Assembly: GCA_016763315.1 (NCBI GenBank)
Contig: JAESTZ010000034.1
Location: forward strand, 1-49,693
Length of the DNA: 49,693 bases
Origin: Robiginitomaculum sp.
GTDB taxonomy: Bacteria > Pseudomonadota > Alphaproteobacteria > Caulobacterales > Maricaulaceae
Direction of reading: 5' to 3'
Under the pieces are notes generated by a model. That model was not told the origin of the DNA. It saw only the letters and a list, made by a program, of their open reading frames with translations, and did no database searches. Position numbers and translations under genes: made by a program. Each line of letters opens with the position of its first letter. The first letter of the stretch is position 1. This document shows, in pieces, positions 1 through 9,887 of this stretch.

Positions 1-693
1 GGCAGCAGCATTGTCACTAGCAAGAAACAAGCAGGCATTGGCAATATCTTGTGGTTGCACCAGCTTTCTTAACGGGCTGACTTCTTTCCATTTTTTCACT
101 CCATCTGGCCAATCATCATTCAAACTTTCCCGCCAAACCAAACCCGGCGATACTGTATTGACCCGAATCCCAGCATGACCAAACTCTGCTGCCAAGTTTC
201 GTGACAAAGCCAAGATTCCAGCTTTGGCGGCGCTATAATGAACTATTTGTTCCTGCGAGAGAGAAGCAGCTATCGAGGCGATATTGACAATAACTCCCGC
301 TTTGCCCTGCTCCTGCCAAATTTTAATAGCTTCGCGGGAACACAAAAATGCCGAGCGCAAATTGATCGCTTGCACCTTGTCCCAGTCATCGGCACTGGTT
401 TGTAAAGTATCGGCCATCGGAAATGCACCAGCATTGTTAATCAAAATATCAGGCGACGAGCGCATGGCGGCAAAAGCCTCGCAGACTTGCAGCTCATCGG
501 TTACATCAAAGCCAGCTAAACTAGCGCGTCCCCCGTCTTTGATGATCTTATTTTGCAAATTTTCTGCGGACTTTGAGTTAGAGCCATAACCCAAAATAAC
601 TTCTGCTCCAGCCGCCGCAAAAGCTTCAGCAATATATGCGCCAATACCGCCACTGGCTCCGGTCACCAAAACAGTTTTCCCATTAAAATTCAT
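1..693 (-). CDS. SDR family oxidoreductase, 3' end cut by window edge
   Basis: An NAD(P)-dependent short-chain dehydrogenase/reductase, truncated at its C-terminus by the left edge (231 codons present). The glycine-rich cofactor motif TGASGGIG lies at about residues 11-18, the conserved NNAG is present, the catalytic serine sits in NIASIAA, and the active-site YSAAK follows. The visible end, FLASDNAA, matches the region just before the usual SDR C-terminus, so only 10-20 residues are probably missing. The ATG shares one base with the stop of the upstream cupin gene (TGATG), so the two are translationally coupled. The substrate cannot be predicted from sequence; the family assignment is secure. 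Confidence 0.88.
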   Translation of the reverse strand, partial: MNFNGKTVLVTGASGGIGAYIAEAFAAAGAEVILGYGSNSKSAENLQNKIIKDGGRASLAGFDVTDELQVCEAFAAMRSSPDILINNAGAFPMADTLQTSADDWDKVQAINLRSAFLCSREAIKIWQEQGKAGVIVNIASIAASLSQEQIVHYSAAKAGILALSRNLAAEFGHAGIRVNTVSPGLVWRESLNDDWPDGVKKWKEVSPLRKLVQPQDIANACLFLASDNAAA

Positions 694-1172
694 CACAGAT
701 TCCCAGTTAGTTTTTCTATTTGCTTGCTAAATTCAGGGTATTGCCGTTGCAATAAGTCACGATCAGCACCCTTGTAATCCTTATCCATATAACCCGGAGT
801 CATGGTTGTACCCATCAGGGCAAACTTACCGCCAGCGCACAAATATGAACCGTGCCAGCATTGCGCTGGAACCATTGTTTGAACTTCCTGCCCTGAAAAA
901 ACATCAGAGCCTAAAAGCAATTCCTTGCCTGACCAGTCTGGCTGCAAAACCAACATTTGTACCGGATCACCAAGATAAAAATGATAGGTCTCGGCAATTG
1001 GTAAATAATGCAAAGCTGAACGCGGTTGTTCCGCAGTCAATAAATAATAAATCACCGAAAAAACGGCTCGTTCGTTTGTACCTATTGCACCTTCATAGGT
1101 ACGCCGAAAATACCCACCCTCGCCGGGTAGAGGAGCCGAATCAAGAAGCGTTATCAGATCATCTACGTGCAT
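693..1172 (-). CDS. DUF985-type cupin protein
   Basis: A 159-residue single-domain cupin resembling the DUF985/cupin_5 family (YML079w-like). The family signature is visible as a GGYFRRTY segment near the N-terminus, LHYLPIAETYHFYLGDP in the first cupin motif, and MVPAQCWHGSY with MGTTMTPGY in the second. The catalytic role of this family is unsettled; sugar epimerase-like or small-molecule binding roles have been proposed. It is the first gene of a two-gene unit with the downstream SDR, whose start codon overlaps its stop. It is divergent from the TPP enzyme at 1239, with about 66 bp between them for both promoters. No strong ribosome binding site is seen. Confidence 0.85.
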   Translation of the reverse strand: MHVDDLITLLDSAPLPGEGGYFRRTYEGAIGTNERAVFSVIYYLLTAEQPRSALHYLPIAETYHFYLGDPVQMLVLQPDWSGKELLLGSDVFSGQEVQTMVPAQCWHGSYLCAGGKFALMGTTMTPGYMDKDYKGADRDLLQRQYPEFSKQIEKLTGNL

Positions 1173-1238
1173 TGTTAAATAGTACAGCTAGACCAAATGG
1201 CTTCAAGCCCCTAACATTCAAACAAAAGGGAGAAATAT

Positions 1239-2789
1239 ATGTTTGCTGCAGAAAGTTTGGTCAAAACCTTGCTCAACCAAGGTGTAGAAGTTTGCTTTAC
1301 CAACCCGGGAACTTCGGAAATGCACATGGTGGCAGCTTTGGATCGCAATCCGGACATGCGGGCAGTATTATGCCTGTTTGAAGGAGTAGCATCAGGCGCT
1401 GCCGACGGATACGCTAGAATGAGTGGCAAGCCGGCTAGTACTTTACTGCATTTGGGGCCAGGTCTGGCCAATGCCCTAGCAAATTTCCATAATGCGCGAC
1501 GAGCCAAAGTCCCTGTGGTGAACATTGTCGGCGACCACGCCCGTGATCATATAAAGCTTGATGCTCCGTTGACTTCAGACATTGAAGGTTTTTGCGCAAC
1601 CGTTTCCAGATGGACAGGAAATGTTGATACGCCAGAACAAATTTCAACACTGGCCGTTGAAGCAGTTCGTCAGTCATACGGCCCTGAACCCGGTATTGCC
1701 AGTTTGATCCTGCCGGCTGATTGCGCCTGGTCTGATATAGAGCCGGAAGTAATAGAAAAAACTGATTTTCCTGCACGACATCAAGTTACAGAAGATGAAA
1801 TTACTGCTGTTGCTAATAAAATCAGAGCTGCAAAAAATCCGATCCAGTATTTAGGCGATATTGCATGTCACGCACAGGGCATGGCGGCGGCTGGCCGAAT
1901 TGCAAAAAAACTTGATTGTCGAGTGATCTTTGAAACTTTTGCTGCACGCATTTCCCGTGGCAGTAATCATTTTAGTGCCCAAAGATTGAACTATTTTGGC
2001 GAAAGCGCCTTAGAAGACATGAAAGATTGTGACTTGTTAGTGATTGCCGGCTCGAAAGCTCCGGTATCGTTTTTTGCTTATCCAGGAATTGATTCTGTTT
2101 TAACGCCGCCCGGTGCAGAGGTTATGGTTTTAGCCGATGTAACAACTGATAGCGCCAAGGCTCTGGCCGACCTTGCAGATGTATTAGAAGCAAATGAGGC
2201 GCAGGCACTACAACCACGATCACAAGCGCCAGAATTGGATCGTGAGCAGCCATTAAATCCCGGCTTTGTCGGCCTGTCTTTATTGCGGCACATGAAAGAT
2301 GGCTCGGTAATATGTGATGATGCCACAACTTCGGGCATGGGGGTATTTCCTTGGCTAGAGAACGGCCCGGATCATGACTGGCTGTGTCTCACCGGTGGAG
2401 CTATTGGCATGGGAATGCCAATGGCAGTTGGTGCAGCTATTGCTTGTCCCGACGAGCAAGTATTTGCATTATGTGGCGATGGTGCGGGCGCCTATACTTG
2501 TCAGGCTTTATGGACACAAGCCCGCGAGAAACAAAACATCATAAATGTGGTTTTTGCTAATCACTCATACCTGATCTTAAACTTTGAATTGGCACGTGTT
2601 GGCGCCGGCGACCCCGGCCCCGCAGCACAAGCCATGCTTGACCTCTCCAATCCGAAAATGGACTGGGTGGCGATAGGAACCGGCTTTGGTGTCCCATCAG
2701 TTAGCACTAAAACTGCCGGTGAATTTGATGATGCACTGGTTTACGCGCTGGCTACACCGGGGCCACATTTAATTGTTGCCGAAATATAA
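1239..2789 (+). CDS. Thiamine pyrophosphate-dependent enzyme, acetolactate synthase large-subunit-like
   Basis: A 516-residue member of the TPP enzyme superfamily (acetolactate synthase/benzoylformate decarboxylase group). The activating glutamate is visible in LCLFEGVASGAADGYAR (E48). The TPP/Mg site is the GDG at 413-415, with the metal-ligand Asn about 28 residues later (N441 in FANHSYL). It is shorter than classical IlvB (about 570 residues) and no ilvN regulatory subunit follows, so housekeeping branched-chain synthesis is unlikely; a decarboxylase or carboligase role is more plausible. A good Shine-Dalgarno GGGAG precedes the ATG by 7 bases. It is followed after about 80 bp by a GMC oxidoreductase in the same direction, a pairing that suggests a short catabolic unit (inference). 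Confidence 0.85.
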   Translation: MFAAESLVKTLLNQGVEVCFTNPGTSEMHMVAALDRNPDMRAVLCLFEGVASGAADGYARMSGKPASTLLHLGPGLANALANFHNARRAKVPVVNIVGDHARDHIKLDAPLTSDIEGFCATVSRWTGNVDTPEQISTLAVEAVRQSYGPEPGIASLILPADCAWSDIEPEVIEKTDFPARHQVTEDEITAVANKIRAAKNPIQYLGDIACHAQGMAAAGRIAKKLDCRVIFETFAARISRGSNHFSAQRLNYFGESALEDMKDCDLLVIAGSKAPVSFFAYPGIDSVLTPPGAEVMVLADVTTDSAKALADLADVLEANEAQALQPRSQAPELDREQPLNPGFVGLSLLRHMKDGSVICDDATTSGMGVFPWLENGPDHDWLCLTGGAIGMGMPMAVGAAIACPDEQVFALCGDGAGAYTCQALWTQAREKQNIINVVFANHSYLILNFELARVGAGDPGPAAQAMLDLSNPKMDWVAIGTGFGVPSVSTKTAGEFDDALVYALATPGPHLIVAEI

Positions 2790-2797
2790 ACACAAAC

Positions 2798-2838
2798 ATT
2801 TCTATGAAAAGTGGGTGCCGGTTTTCAGGCAAAGAAAT
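2798..2838. repeat. Dispersed palindromic repeat, diverged copy
   Basis: A short palindromic element in the gap between the TPP enzyme and the GMC gene. Its core AAAAGTGGGTGCCGGTTTT (2807-2825) matches the core of the two 45-bp copies at 5147 and 40297, but its arms differ (ATTTC...GAAAT). From memory, elements with this core are widespread between genes of alphaproteobacteria. Function unknown; it could form a hairpin in RNA. Confidence 0.6.
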
Positions 2839-2869
2839 GCGAAAATTAAAATAGCTTCAGGAGCTTAAA

Positions 2870-4459
2870 ATGGAATTTGATTACATCATTATTGGCGCCG
2901 GTTCCGCAGGTTGTGTATTGGCAAATCGATTATCAGCCGACCCAAAAAACAAAGTACTACTACTAGAAGCTGGCGGTGAAGATAAATCACCGATGATCCA
3001 CATGCCGGCTGGTTTTATGAAATTATTATATGATCCCAAAAACAACTGGATGTACGATACCGAGCCAGAGCCAAACCTCAACAATCGCTCTATCTTCCAA
3101 CCAAGGGGCATGACCCTTGGCGGATCATCTTCGATAAACGGTATGCTCTGGGTGAAGTGCCAGCCACGGGATTTTGATCTATGGGCGCAATCAGGCAATA
3201 AAGGCTGGGGCTGGGATCATGTCCTACCGATCTACAAATCCATAGAAGATCATGAACAAGGAGCAAGCGAGCTTAGAGGCGTTGGCGGGCCGATGGCTGT
3301 TACTGACTTCACCGAAACAGACTTTGTGTCCGACACCATTATTGACGGCGTAAAGGCCATGGGAATAGCCCATAATGTTGATTTAAACACTGAAGACCAA
3401 GAAGGGGTTGGTTATTTTCAAACCTCGATAAAAGACGGTAAACGCTTTAGTGCGGCCAGAGGTTATCTTGACCCGATCAAGTCCCGTCCAAACCTGACTA
3501 TATTGACCGATGCAAAAGCCGGAGCTTTGTCATTCGATGGCACAAAGTGCACCGGGTTAGTTTTTTCTCATAAGGGTAAACAAGTTGCCGCCAAAGCAAA
3601 TAAAGAAGTAATTGTCAGTGGTGGAGCGTTCAATAGTCCACACATTTTGCAAATTTCCGGCATTGGATCCGCTAAATTATTAAAAGATATCGGTGTCGAA
3701 GTGCTTCACGAACTACCCGGCGTTGGCGAAAACCTGCAAGACCATTATAGCGCAGTAGTAAGCTGTAAGCTGTCCAGCAAACTTGGTTATAACCATCGGG
3801 TGCAAGGACTACCATTAATTTGGGAAATGTTGCGTTACATGACCACCAAAAAAGGTGCGATGGCTATTGCACCTGCGCATATCGGAGCGTTCATCAAGTC
3901 CCGTCCAGAATTGGAAACACCAGATTTACAGTTTCATTTCCTTGGAGCATCATTAGAACTCGACGGCATGAAGGCACGTAAATACCCCGGCATGTTAGGT
4001 GCAGTTTATCAAATGCGACCAGAAAGTCGCGGCTGGGTAAGGGCTGGATCAAATGACCCTGATGATAAACCAAAGGTACTTTGTAATTATCTCGATAGCG
4101 AAGAAGACGTGCGCTCGACTGTCTTTGGCCTGAAATGGATGCGCGAATTATTTGCCGGGAAAACCTTTGATGATATTCGCGCCGAAGAAGACAATCCCGG
4201 AGCAGAAGTTATAACCGATGATGATTGGGAAGGTTACTTAAGAAATACTGGCAGTACTTTGTACCACCCCGTAGGAACATGCAAAATGGGCTCGGATAAA
4301 ATGGCAGTGGTTGATGACCGCTTGCGAGTTCATGGAATTAGCGGACTTCGCGTAGTTGATGCCTCTATCATGCCGCGCCTTACCTCTGGCAACACCAATG
4401 CGCCGACTTTGATGATTGCAGAAAAAGCCAGCGCCATGATTTTAGAAGATGCCAAATAA
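2870..4459 (+). CDS. GMC family FAD-dependent oxidoreductase (choline dehydrogenase-like)
   Basis: A 529-residue flavoprotein of the glucose-methanol-choline family, oxidising an alcohol with FAD. The N-terminal ADP-binding motif [14 protein letters not shown] begins at residue 9. The first GMC signature is [16 protein letters not shown] around residues 78-93, the second is [16 protein letters not shown], and the C-terminal catalytic region contains HPVGTCKMG followed by [15 protein letters not shown]. Length fits BetA/alcohol dehydrogenase-type GMC enzymes. Shine-Dalgarno AGGAG lies 7 bases before the ATG. It sits behind a TPP enzyme and is not next to betB or betI, so choline is only one candidate substrate. 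The next gene starts 3 bases after its stop. Confidence 0.88.
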   Translation: MEFDYIIIGAGSAGCVLANRLSADPKNKVLLLEAGGEDKSPMIHMPAGFMKLLYDPKNNWMYDTEPEPNLNNRSIFQPRGMTLGGSSSINGMLWVKCQPRDFDLWAQSGNKGWGWDHVLPIYKSIEDHEQGASELRGVGGPMAVTDFTETDFVSDTIIDGVKAMGIAHNVDLNTEDQEGVGYFQTSIKDGKRFSAARGYLDPIKSRPNLTILTDAKAGALSFDGTKCTGLVFSHKGKQVAAKANKEVIVSGGAFNSPHILQISGIGSAKLLKDIGVEVLHELPGVGENLQDHYSAVVSCKLSSKLGYNHRVQGLPLIWEMLRYMTTKKGAMAIAPAHIGAFIKSRPELETPDLQFHFLGASLELDGMKARKYPGMLGAVYQMRPESRGWVRAGSNDPDDKPKVLCNYLDSEEDVRSTVFGLKWMRELFAGKTFDDIRAEEDNPGAEVITDDDWEGYLRNTGSTLYHPVGTCKMGSDKMAVVDDRLRVHGISGLRVVDASIMPRLTSGNTNAPTLMIAEKASAMILEDAK

Positions 4460-4462
4460 ATA

Positions 4463-5188
4463 ATGCGTTTGTTTTTTCTGTTATTATTTATACTGCTAGG
4501 TTTTGGCACCTCAATCAAAGCTGACGAAATGCCAACAATGGACCCTGCTTTAAGTGCTGCTCATGCAGAATTACTTGAAGATCGAAAATATCAATTCGAA
4601 TTTTCCAAACCGCCGGAACCACGTAAACCACCCAAGGGCTTTAAGTGGTTATCCGATTTTCTGAATTTTTCCGGAGAGTTCTTTAAATGGGTTTTCTGGG
4701 TTGGTTTGGCAGCATTGGTTGCGAGTATTGCCTGGCTCATATTACGTGAAATATTAAAAATTCGCTTTAAGAATAAAAATAAATCACAACAAGAAAAACC
4801 TGAAATTCAAATATATCAACCAGAAGCTACTGTAGCAAAAACTTTACTGGAAGAAGCTGACAAATTAGCCGCACAAGGTGAGTTTGCAGAAGCTGTGCAT
4901 TTATTGCTGTTCCGCTCGATTGAGGATATTGAAAAATTCTTACCGGGGCATATCAGAACATCTCAAACATCACGCGAAATAGAGGTAATAAGCTTAATTC
5001 CAGAGCACCCGAGAAGCGGGTTTGAACGGTTACGGCAAGTCGTAGAGAGTAGTTTTTTTGGGCAACAATCAATAGATAGAGATGGCTATAGTGATTGCCG
5101 ATCTGCTTACGAGGATTTTGCTTTTTCTGAGAGTTGGAAGTACATACCATCGACCCCAAAAGTGGGTACCGGTTTTGGGATAGGTTGA
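4463..5188 (+). CDS. DUF4129-type membrane protein
   Basis: A 241-residue protein with an N-terminal signal-like segment (residues 1-20), a Pro-rich stretch, one membrane helix at about 75-95, and a cytoplasmic C-terminal domain resembling DUF4129: ADKLAAQGEFAEAVHLLLFRS and the terminal SAYEDFAF. It opens the DUF4129-DUF4350-MoxR-DUF58-SpoIIM-RDD operon, a known conserved neighbourhood. MoxR ATPases with DUF58/VWA partners are thought to act in assembly or maturation of protein complexes; the role of this subunit is not established. Its last 14 residues (after SWKY) and its stop codon are encoded by a 45-bp dispersed repeat, so the natural C-terminus may have been altered. The stop overlaps the next start (TGATG). 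Confidence 0.78.
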   Translation: MRLFFLLLFILLGFGTSIKADEMPTMDPALSAAHAELLEDRKYQFEFSKPPEPRKPPKGFKWLSDFLNFSGEFFKWVFWVGLAALVASIAWLILREILKIRFKNKNKSQQEKPEIQIYQPEATVAKTLLEEADKLAAQGEFAEAVHLLLFRSIEDIEKFLPGHIRTSQTSREIEVISLIPEHPRSGFERLRQVVESSFFGQQSIDRDGYSDCRSAYEDFAFSESWKYIPSTPKVGTGFGIG

Positions 5189-5191
5189 TGG
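5147..5191. repeat. 45-bp dispersed palindromic repeat carrying a stop/start codon pair
   Basis: Forty-five bases beginning CCATCGACCCC and ending GTTGATGG match the reverse complement of 40297-40341 at 40 of 45 positions. The core is AAAAGTGGGTACCGGTTTT, the flanking CCC/GGG extend the pairing, and the ends are CCATC/GATGG. The copy lies across the junction of two genes: TGA (5186-5188) ends the DUF4129 gene and the overlapping ATG (5188-5190) starts the DUF4350 gene. Confidence 0.85.
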
Positions 5192-6612
5192 ATCACAAAG
5201 AACGCGCAAAAAAACCAGCACTTTTTTCGCCAACTCTGGTATTATTGTTGGTATTGGTCAGTATTTTTTCACTATCGGCATATATGGCTTTAAGCGCCTT
5301 TGCGCCGGATTTGCGTAATAAGTCCAATGGTAGCAATCACGCATGGTCACGTTCTGCTATCGGTTTAGCCGCATTTGTACACTTGCTAGAAGCCACAGGA
5401 ACAAAAACCATTCTGTCACGGTCATCTGTTGATGCTGGCCGGCCTTCGCACAACCTAACCATATTAACTCCAAATGTATTCCAGAATTCCAATGACATTT
5501 TAAATGCTACTGTTGGAAAGACATTGATAATTCTACCAAAATGGCGCGCAGTGAAAGATATTAGAAATCCTAATTGGGTCACAGGCCTTGGCCCGCAAAA
5601 GGCAGATAGAATTGCAAAAATGATAAGTGAAATTATCAAAGATGAGCAACCAACTCATGATATTCAGTTTGAGCTACAAGTTCAGCGTGTTGTATCAAAA
5701 AAATCGAAAACACAACAACCAAAAGGGTATCTATCAAACACCAGTAAAAACGGCGGTAAACTATATGGTGACAGCAATAATAAGAAAACACCCCCCCCTA
5801 AAGAAGAGCAACAAGCCGATATAACTGAAAATGCGGCAGAAAGTTCAATAGCCACTTGGAACATTGCCGAAAAATTTGGTGATAAAGAGTTTGTTTTAGG
5901 GAAAATAGAAAATTTACAAACTATAACTTATTTAGGATTGGTTCCGCAAATCTGGTCAGAAGAGCGCCTATTACTGGCGAAAATTCCAGATAAAGAAATA
6001 TATATATTGAGTGATCCTGATCTGATGAGCACTGTAGGGGCAGCAGACATACTGAATCCAGCAGCCGGCATAAGAATTATTGAAGGGCTGGCAGGCAAGG
6101 ACAGAACTGTTTTGTTTGATCTTACCTTACACGGGTTTGAAGAAAATAGCAGTTTGTTGCGAACTATTTTAATGCCGCCATTTCTAACTGCTACACTAAG
6201 TGCTGTAGCTGCTGTTGGTTTGATGATTTGGGCAGCATGGTTTCGTTTTGGTCCGGTAAGTCGAGGTATAAGAGTTTTTGCTCTAGGTAAAACCGCCTTA
6301 GCAATAAATTCGGCAGCATTGATACAGATGGCCGGTCGCGAGACGGCCATGATATCAAAGTTTGCAGAATTATCAAAAACCTTGGCAGCAAAAGACGCCG
6401 GAGCCCCAAATGGTCTTGGCCGCGATGAACTGAATAAATTCCTGCGCCGAACCGCTCATGTTTCAGGAACGGATATTGACTATGATGCCTTGTTACAACA
6501 AACGCAATCAGGCAATTTGACCAACAATGAAGCAATAAAAATTGCCCGACAGCTTTATCAATGGAGAGGAGACATATCAGGTGCAAATAGAACTCGTAAA
6601 ACACCTAGCTGA
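5188..6612 (+). CDS. DUF4350 domain-containing membrane protein
   Basis: A 474-residue protein if started at the ATG that overlaps the previous stop (TGATG); the frame is open further upstream (an ATG at 5134), but the coupled start gives a normal N-terminus. It has a membrane helix at about 14-36, then a DUF4350-like domain ([21 protein letters not shown], where the family binds an unknown ligand in a GATase-like fold), a Lys/Gln-rich low-complexity linker around 180-220, and a second helix at about 335-355 ([18 protein letters not shown]). The gene contains a run of eight C at 5791-5798 that could slip. Its neighbours are MoxR and DUF58, as in other genomes. Biochemical function unknown. 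Confidence 0.78.
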   Translation: MDHKERAKKPALFSPTLVLLLVLVSIFSLSAYMALSAFAPDLRNKSNGSNHAWSRSAIGLAAFVHLLEATGTKTILSRSSVDAGRPSHNLTILTPNVFQNSNDILNATVGKTLIILPKWRAVKDIRNPNWVTGLGPQKADRIAKMISEIIKDEQPTHDIQFELQVQRVVSKKSKTQQPKGYLSNTSKNGGKLYGDSNNKKTPPPKEEQQADITENAAESSIATWNIAEKFGDKEFVLGKIENLQTITYLGLVPQIWSEERLLLAKIPDKEIYILSDPDLMSTVGAADILNPAAGIRIIEGLAGKDRTVLFDLTLHGFEENSSLLRTILMPPFLTATLSAVAAVGLMIWAAWFRFGPVSRGIRVFALGKTALAINSAALIQMAGRETAMISKFAELSKTLAAKDAGAPNGLGRDELNKFLRRTAHVSGTDIDYDALLQQTQSGNLTNNEAIKIARQLYQWRGDISGANRTRKTPS

Positions 6613-7537
6613 GGAAATTCAGCAAGAAATAGCAAAGGTCATTATAGGCCAAAAAGACACAATAGAATTAATGGTGGTCGCATTATTATCGAATGGCCAT
6701 ATCCTTTTGGAGGGTGCGCCGGGAACTGCCAAAACCTTGCTAGTGCGCTGCTTTGCTGCCGCCACCGGATTAAAGTTTGGGCGAATACAATTTACTCCGG
6801 ATCTAATGCCAGGAGACATAATTGGTGCAAACTTGTTTGATTTCCAAACCAGCAAATTCACCTTAAAAAAAGGTCCGGTTTTTTGCGATTTTTTGCTAGC
6901 TGACGAGATAAACAGAACACCACCAAAAACCCAAGCTGCCTTGCTAGAAGCAATGCAGGAGGCCAGCGTTACTATCGATGGCAAAAGTCATTCTCTAGGC
7001 GAAAATTTTACAGTAATTGCTACCCAAAACCCTATCGAACAACAAGGCACATACCCACTTCCAGAAGCACAACTTGATAGATTTTTGTTCAAACACTTAC
7101 TTAATTACCCAAGCCGGGAACAAGAAATGTCTATTGTTTCTCGCCACGGCAAGTCTTCAAAATCACCGGCCAAAACCGTTGCAGAAATTACCTCAGTAAT
7201 AAAACCAAAAGACCTTAAAACTGCCAGAAAGCATATAGAGCAAGTTGCGGTAACCGATGAAATTATCTCCTATATTGTTGATCTGGTCCGTAACACCCGT
7301 GAAAATCCGGAAATTGAGATAGGAGCTTCACCTAGATCTGCCTCCATGTTGGCGGTCGCAAGCAGAGTATATGCTGCTTTGTATGATAGAGAGTTTGTTA
7401 TTCCTGATGATGTCAAACATTTGGCGTTACCATTACTACGGCACCGGGTTATTTTGTCTCCCTCTGCTGAAATTGAAGGGCTTACTACTGACGAGGTATT
7501 GAATAGTATTCTTGAGCAATTGCCAGCTCCTAGATGA
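6581..7537 (+). CDS. MoxR family AAA+ ATPase
   Basis: An AAA+ ATPase of the MoxR group, which acts as a chaperone-like motor for maturation of partner complexes. Walker A is GAPGTAKT (45-52), Walker B is LLADEINRT (105-113), the sensor-1 region is [25 protein letters not shown], and the C-terminal lid contains GASPRSA. I place the start at GTG 6581: a ggagaggaga Shine-Dalgarno lies 8 bases upstream, and the protein then begins [13 protein letters not shown], as is usual. Extending to ATG 6542 would overlap the DUF4350 gene by 71 bases without a ribosome binding site. This gives 318 residues, normal for MoxR. It overlaps the DUF58 gene by ATGA. Confidence 0.93.
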   Translation: MQIELVKHLAEEIQQEIAKVIIGQKDTIELMVVALLSNGHILLEGAPGTAKTLLVRCFAAATGLKFGRIQFTPDLMPGDIIGANLFDFQTSKFTLKKGPVFCDFLLADEINRTPPKTQAALLEAMQEASVTIDGKSHSLGENFTVIATQNPIEQQGTYPLPEAQLDRFLFKHLLNYPSREQEMSIVSRHGKSSKSPAKTVAEITSVIKPKDLKTARKHIEQVAVTDEIISYIVDLVRNTRENPEIEIGASPRSASMLAVASRVYAALYDREFVIPDDVKHLALPLLRHRVILSPSAEIEGLTTDEVLNSILEQLPAPR

Positions 7538-8874
7538 TAAAACACAGCGACATATCGCATAGTTCTATATCGGTTACCCGGCTGGCAGTTTTGCTGATGG
7601 CCGGCGGAGTTCCATTGACCTTGTTACTTGCTTTTATTGCCCCTTCGCTGTGGGCAGTTGGCGGCGGATGGATAGCTTTTATTTTTTCGATGATAATTAT
7701 CGATGCCCTACTTACGGCTTCGGCATATCACCTTAATTTCAAATGCACACCTCCGGTACAAATTTATATCGGTCAAGACGAAGAAATGCCTTTACACGTT
7801 GAGTTTGTGCAAAGGCCACCAAACTGGTTGGAACTCATAGTAGAGTATAATGATTTTGCCAAAATCACCCCGACCAGCATCATAACGCAATTAGTTGATA
7901 GCATTGCAAAGCCGGTATTTCGTGTGTCTCCACTACGCCGGGGGCAGCTGAAAGTTTCAAGGTTTTGGTTGCGCTGGAAAGGGCCTCTTGGCTTGGCCAG
8001 CAGAACAGCAATTATTGAGACTAATATAAAAGTCCCGATTATTTCCAATATCAAAGCAATACGTGAGCAGGCAATACAACTATTTTCACGCAACTCGTTC
8101 TACGGCCTAAAGCGCCAGCGCGCGACTGGGGAAGGAACAGAATTTGATAGTTTGCGCGAGTTTGTTTCTGGTATGGATCATCGTCGCATCGACTGGAAAT
8201 CTTCGGCGCGACATAATATTTTACTGGCCAAAGAGTTTCGTACAGAACGCAATCATAATATTATGATTGCCATTGATACCGGTCATTTAATGAGCGGGCT
8301 ATTGGCGGAAATGCCAAAACTGGATCATTGTCTAAATGCCGGGTTATTGCTGGCTCTAATGGGATTACGAGGTGGTGATCGGGTAGGGTTTTATTCTTTT
8401 GATGCAGAGCCTGGAATGTTCTGTAAACCATTGGCACATGCCAGTTCGTTCAAAATTCTACAACATTTTACAGCTTCTATTGATTACTCGACCAACGAGA
8501 CGAATTTCACCTTAAGCCTTAGTATTTTGGGTCAAAATTTGGATCGGCGATCATTGTTGGTTATATTTACCGACTTTTGTGACACTACAAGCGCCGAACT
8601 CATGCTGGAAAATATCGGCAGGCTTGTCCGAGACCATGTAGTGGTTTTCGTAACCTTTACTGATCAGGAACTGGAAGAAATGGTTATTAAGCAACCAGTT
8701 ACAACTGAATTTATAAGCCAAGCAGTCATTGCTGCCGGCTTGCTGAAAGAACGGGATCTGGTGCTTTCAAAACTGCATCGCCTTGGAGTTCACCTGCTAG
8801 AAACCACACCGACAAAGGTTGGTCCAGAATTATTGAACAAGTATCTGGAATTGAAAACCAGAGGCGCATTATGA
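7534..8874 (+). CDS. DUF58 domain-containing protein (VWA-like)
   Basis: A 446-residue protein with two N-terminal membrane helices (about 12-55), a beta-rich stretch, then the DUF58 signature: [34 protein letters not shown] and the VWA-like strand [13 protein letters not shown], whose DxG replaces the full MIDAS DxSxS. A later segment ([11 protein letters not shown]) is the second conserved Asp region. DUF58 proteins nearly always pair with MoxR ATPases, and the ATGA overlap with the moxR gene supports a shared complex at the membrane. The full MIDAS motif is absent, so metal-dependent binding is uncertain. The family call is secure, the function inferred. Confidence 0.88.
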   Translation: MIKHSDISHSSISVTRLAVLLMAGGVPLTLLLAFIAPSLWAVGGGWIAFIFSMIIIDALLTASAYHLNFKCTPPVQIYIGQDEEMPLHVEFVQRPPNWLELIVEYNDFAKITPTSIITQLVDSIAKPVFRVSPLRRGQLKVSRFWLRWKGPLGLASRTAIIETNIKVPIISNIKAIREQAIQLFSRNSFYGLKRQRATGEGTEFDSLREFVSGMDHRRIDWKSSARHNILLAKEFRTERNHNIMIAIDTGHLMSGLLAEMPKLDHCLNAGLLLALMGLRGGDRVGFYSFDAEPGMFCKPLAHASSFKILQHFTASIDYSTNETNFTLSLSILGQNLDRRSLLVIFTDFCDTTSAELMLENIGRLVRDHVVVFVTFTDQELEEMVIKQPVTTEFISQAVIAAGLLKERDLVLSKLHRLGVHLLETTPTKVGPELLNKYLELKTRGAL

Positions 8875-9887
8875 GTCAAGCCCAAGAAACTATTTCCATA
8901 CATTTACGTTCATTACAGTTTCGTAGAGAACGGGAAAAAGACTGGAAGTTATTACAAGAGCTTATTGAGCGCGTAGAAAAAAGTGGAGCCAAATCACTCG
9001 ACGATGATGAACTGATAGCACTGCCGCTTTTGTACCGGACAACACTTTCATCTTTATCGATGGCCAGAGCAATTTCGCTTGATCTTGACCTTGTTCAATA
9101 CCTTGAGAGCCTAACCACAAGGGCATATTTCTTCGTCTATGGCACTCGTAGCAGCTTTATGCAGCGTATATCCGGGTTTTTTGCTGATGATTGGCCAAGA
9201 GCGGTAAGAAAGCTTGGAGTGGAAACGCTGGTTTCTTTTTTTGCAGTCTTTCTGGCTGCGATCTGCGCTTATGTATTAGTCACAAACGACCCTGAATGGT
9301 TCAGCGCATTCATGGCCGCTGATTTAAGTGATGGCCGCAATCCAGAAGCCAGCGTAGAATTTTTACGCGAAGGATTATATAGCGGCAGCTTACGCGACGG
9401 ACTTTCCAGTTTTGCTACCTTTTTGTTTACCCACAATTCTCGCATAGCAATTTTAGCCTTTGCACTTGGATTTGCTTTTGGCCTACCGACATTGTTTTTG
9501 CTGGTTACTAATGGCTTCATGCTCGGATCTTTTATTGCGGTTTACGTCCCCAAGGGTTTGGGGTTTGAAATGGGAGGCTGGTTATTCATTCATGGCTCTA
9601 CGGAATTATTTGCGATAATATTAGCCGGTGCTGCCGGTTTTCATATAGGTTGGAAAATAGCTTTTCCCGAAAATTTAAGCCGCTTGCAAGCCGCCACCGA
9701 AGCTGGTCGTACAGCAGCAACAGTGGTGATCGGTGTGGTGATTATGTTGTTTATTGCCGGATTGATAGAAGGTTTTGGCCGCCAATTGATCAAAGATGAT
9801 TTGATACGGTATGTAATTGCAATTTCTATGTTGGCTTTGTGGCTAGCATATTTTTACCTGCCACGGAAAACCGGAAATCAAAAATGA
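8871..9887 (+). CDS. SpoIIM-like (stage II sporulation protein M family) membrane protein
   Basis: A 338-residue integral membrane protein related to SpoIIM. The first ~115 residues are soluble and helical (REREKDWKLLQELIERVEKSG). Hydrophobic helices follow at about 125-145, 190-205, 215-235, 240-265, 285-305 and 315-332. The family region is HNSRIAILAFALGFAFGLPT and HGSTELFAIILAGAAGFHIG. There is no sporulation here: in Proteobacteria this family occurs with MoxR/DUF58 and RDD genes, where its job is unknown. Start and stop overlap the neighbouring genes by ATGA, showing tight operon packing. Confidence 0.85.
   Translation: MSQAQETISIHLRSLQFRREREKDWKLLQELIERVEKSGAKSLDDDELIALPLLYRTTLSSLSMARAISLDLDLVQYLESLTTRAYFFVYGTRSSFMQRISGFFADDWPRAVRKLGVETLVSFFAVFLAAICAYVLVTNDPEWFSAFMAADLSDGRNPEASVEFLREGLYSGSLRDGLSSFATFLFTHNSRIAILAFALGFAFGLPTLFLLVTNGFMLGSFIAVYVPKGLGFEMGGWLFIHGSTELFAIILAGAAGFHIGWKIAFPENLSRLQAATEAGRTAATVVIGVVIMLFIAGLIEGFGRQLIKDDLIRYVIAISMLALWLAYFYLPRKTGNQK

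Noticed and set aside
806-1381. 191-residue plus-strand ORF opposite the cupin gene
   Set aside because: Composition and lack of a ribosome binding site; it is a shadow of the cupin and of the start of the TPP gene.
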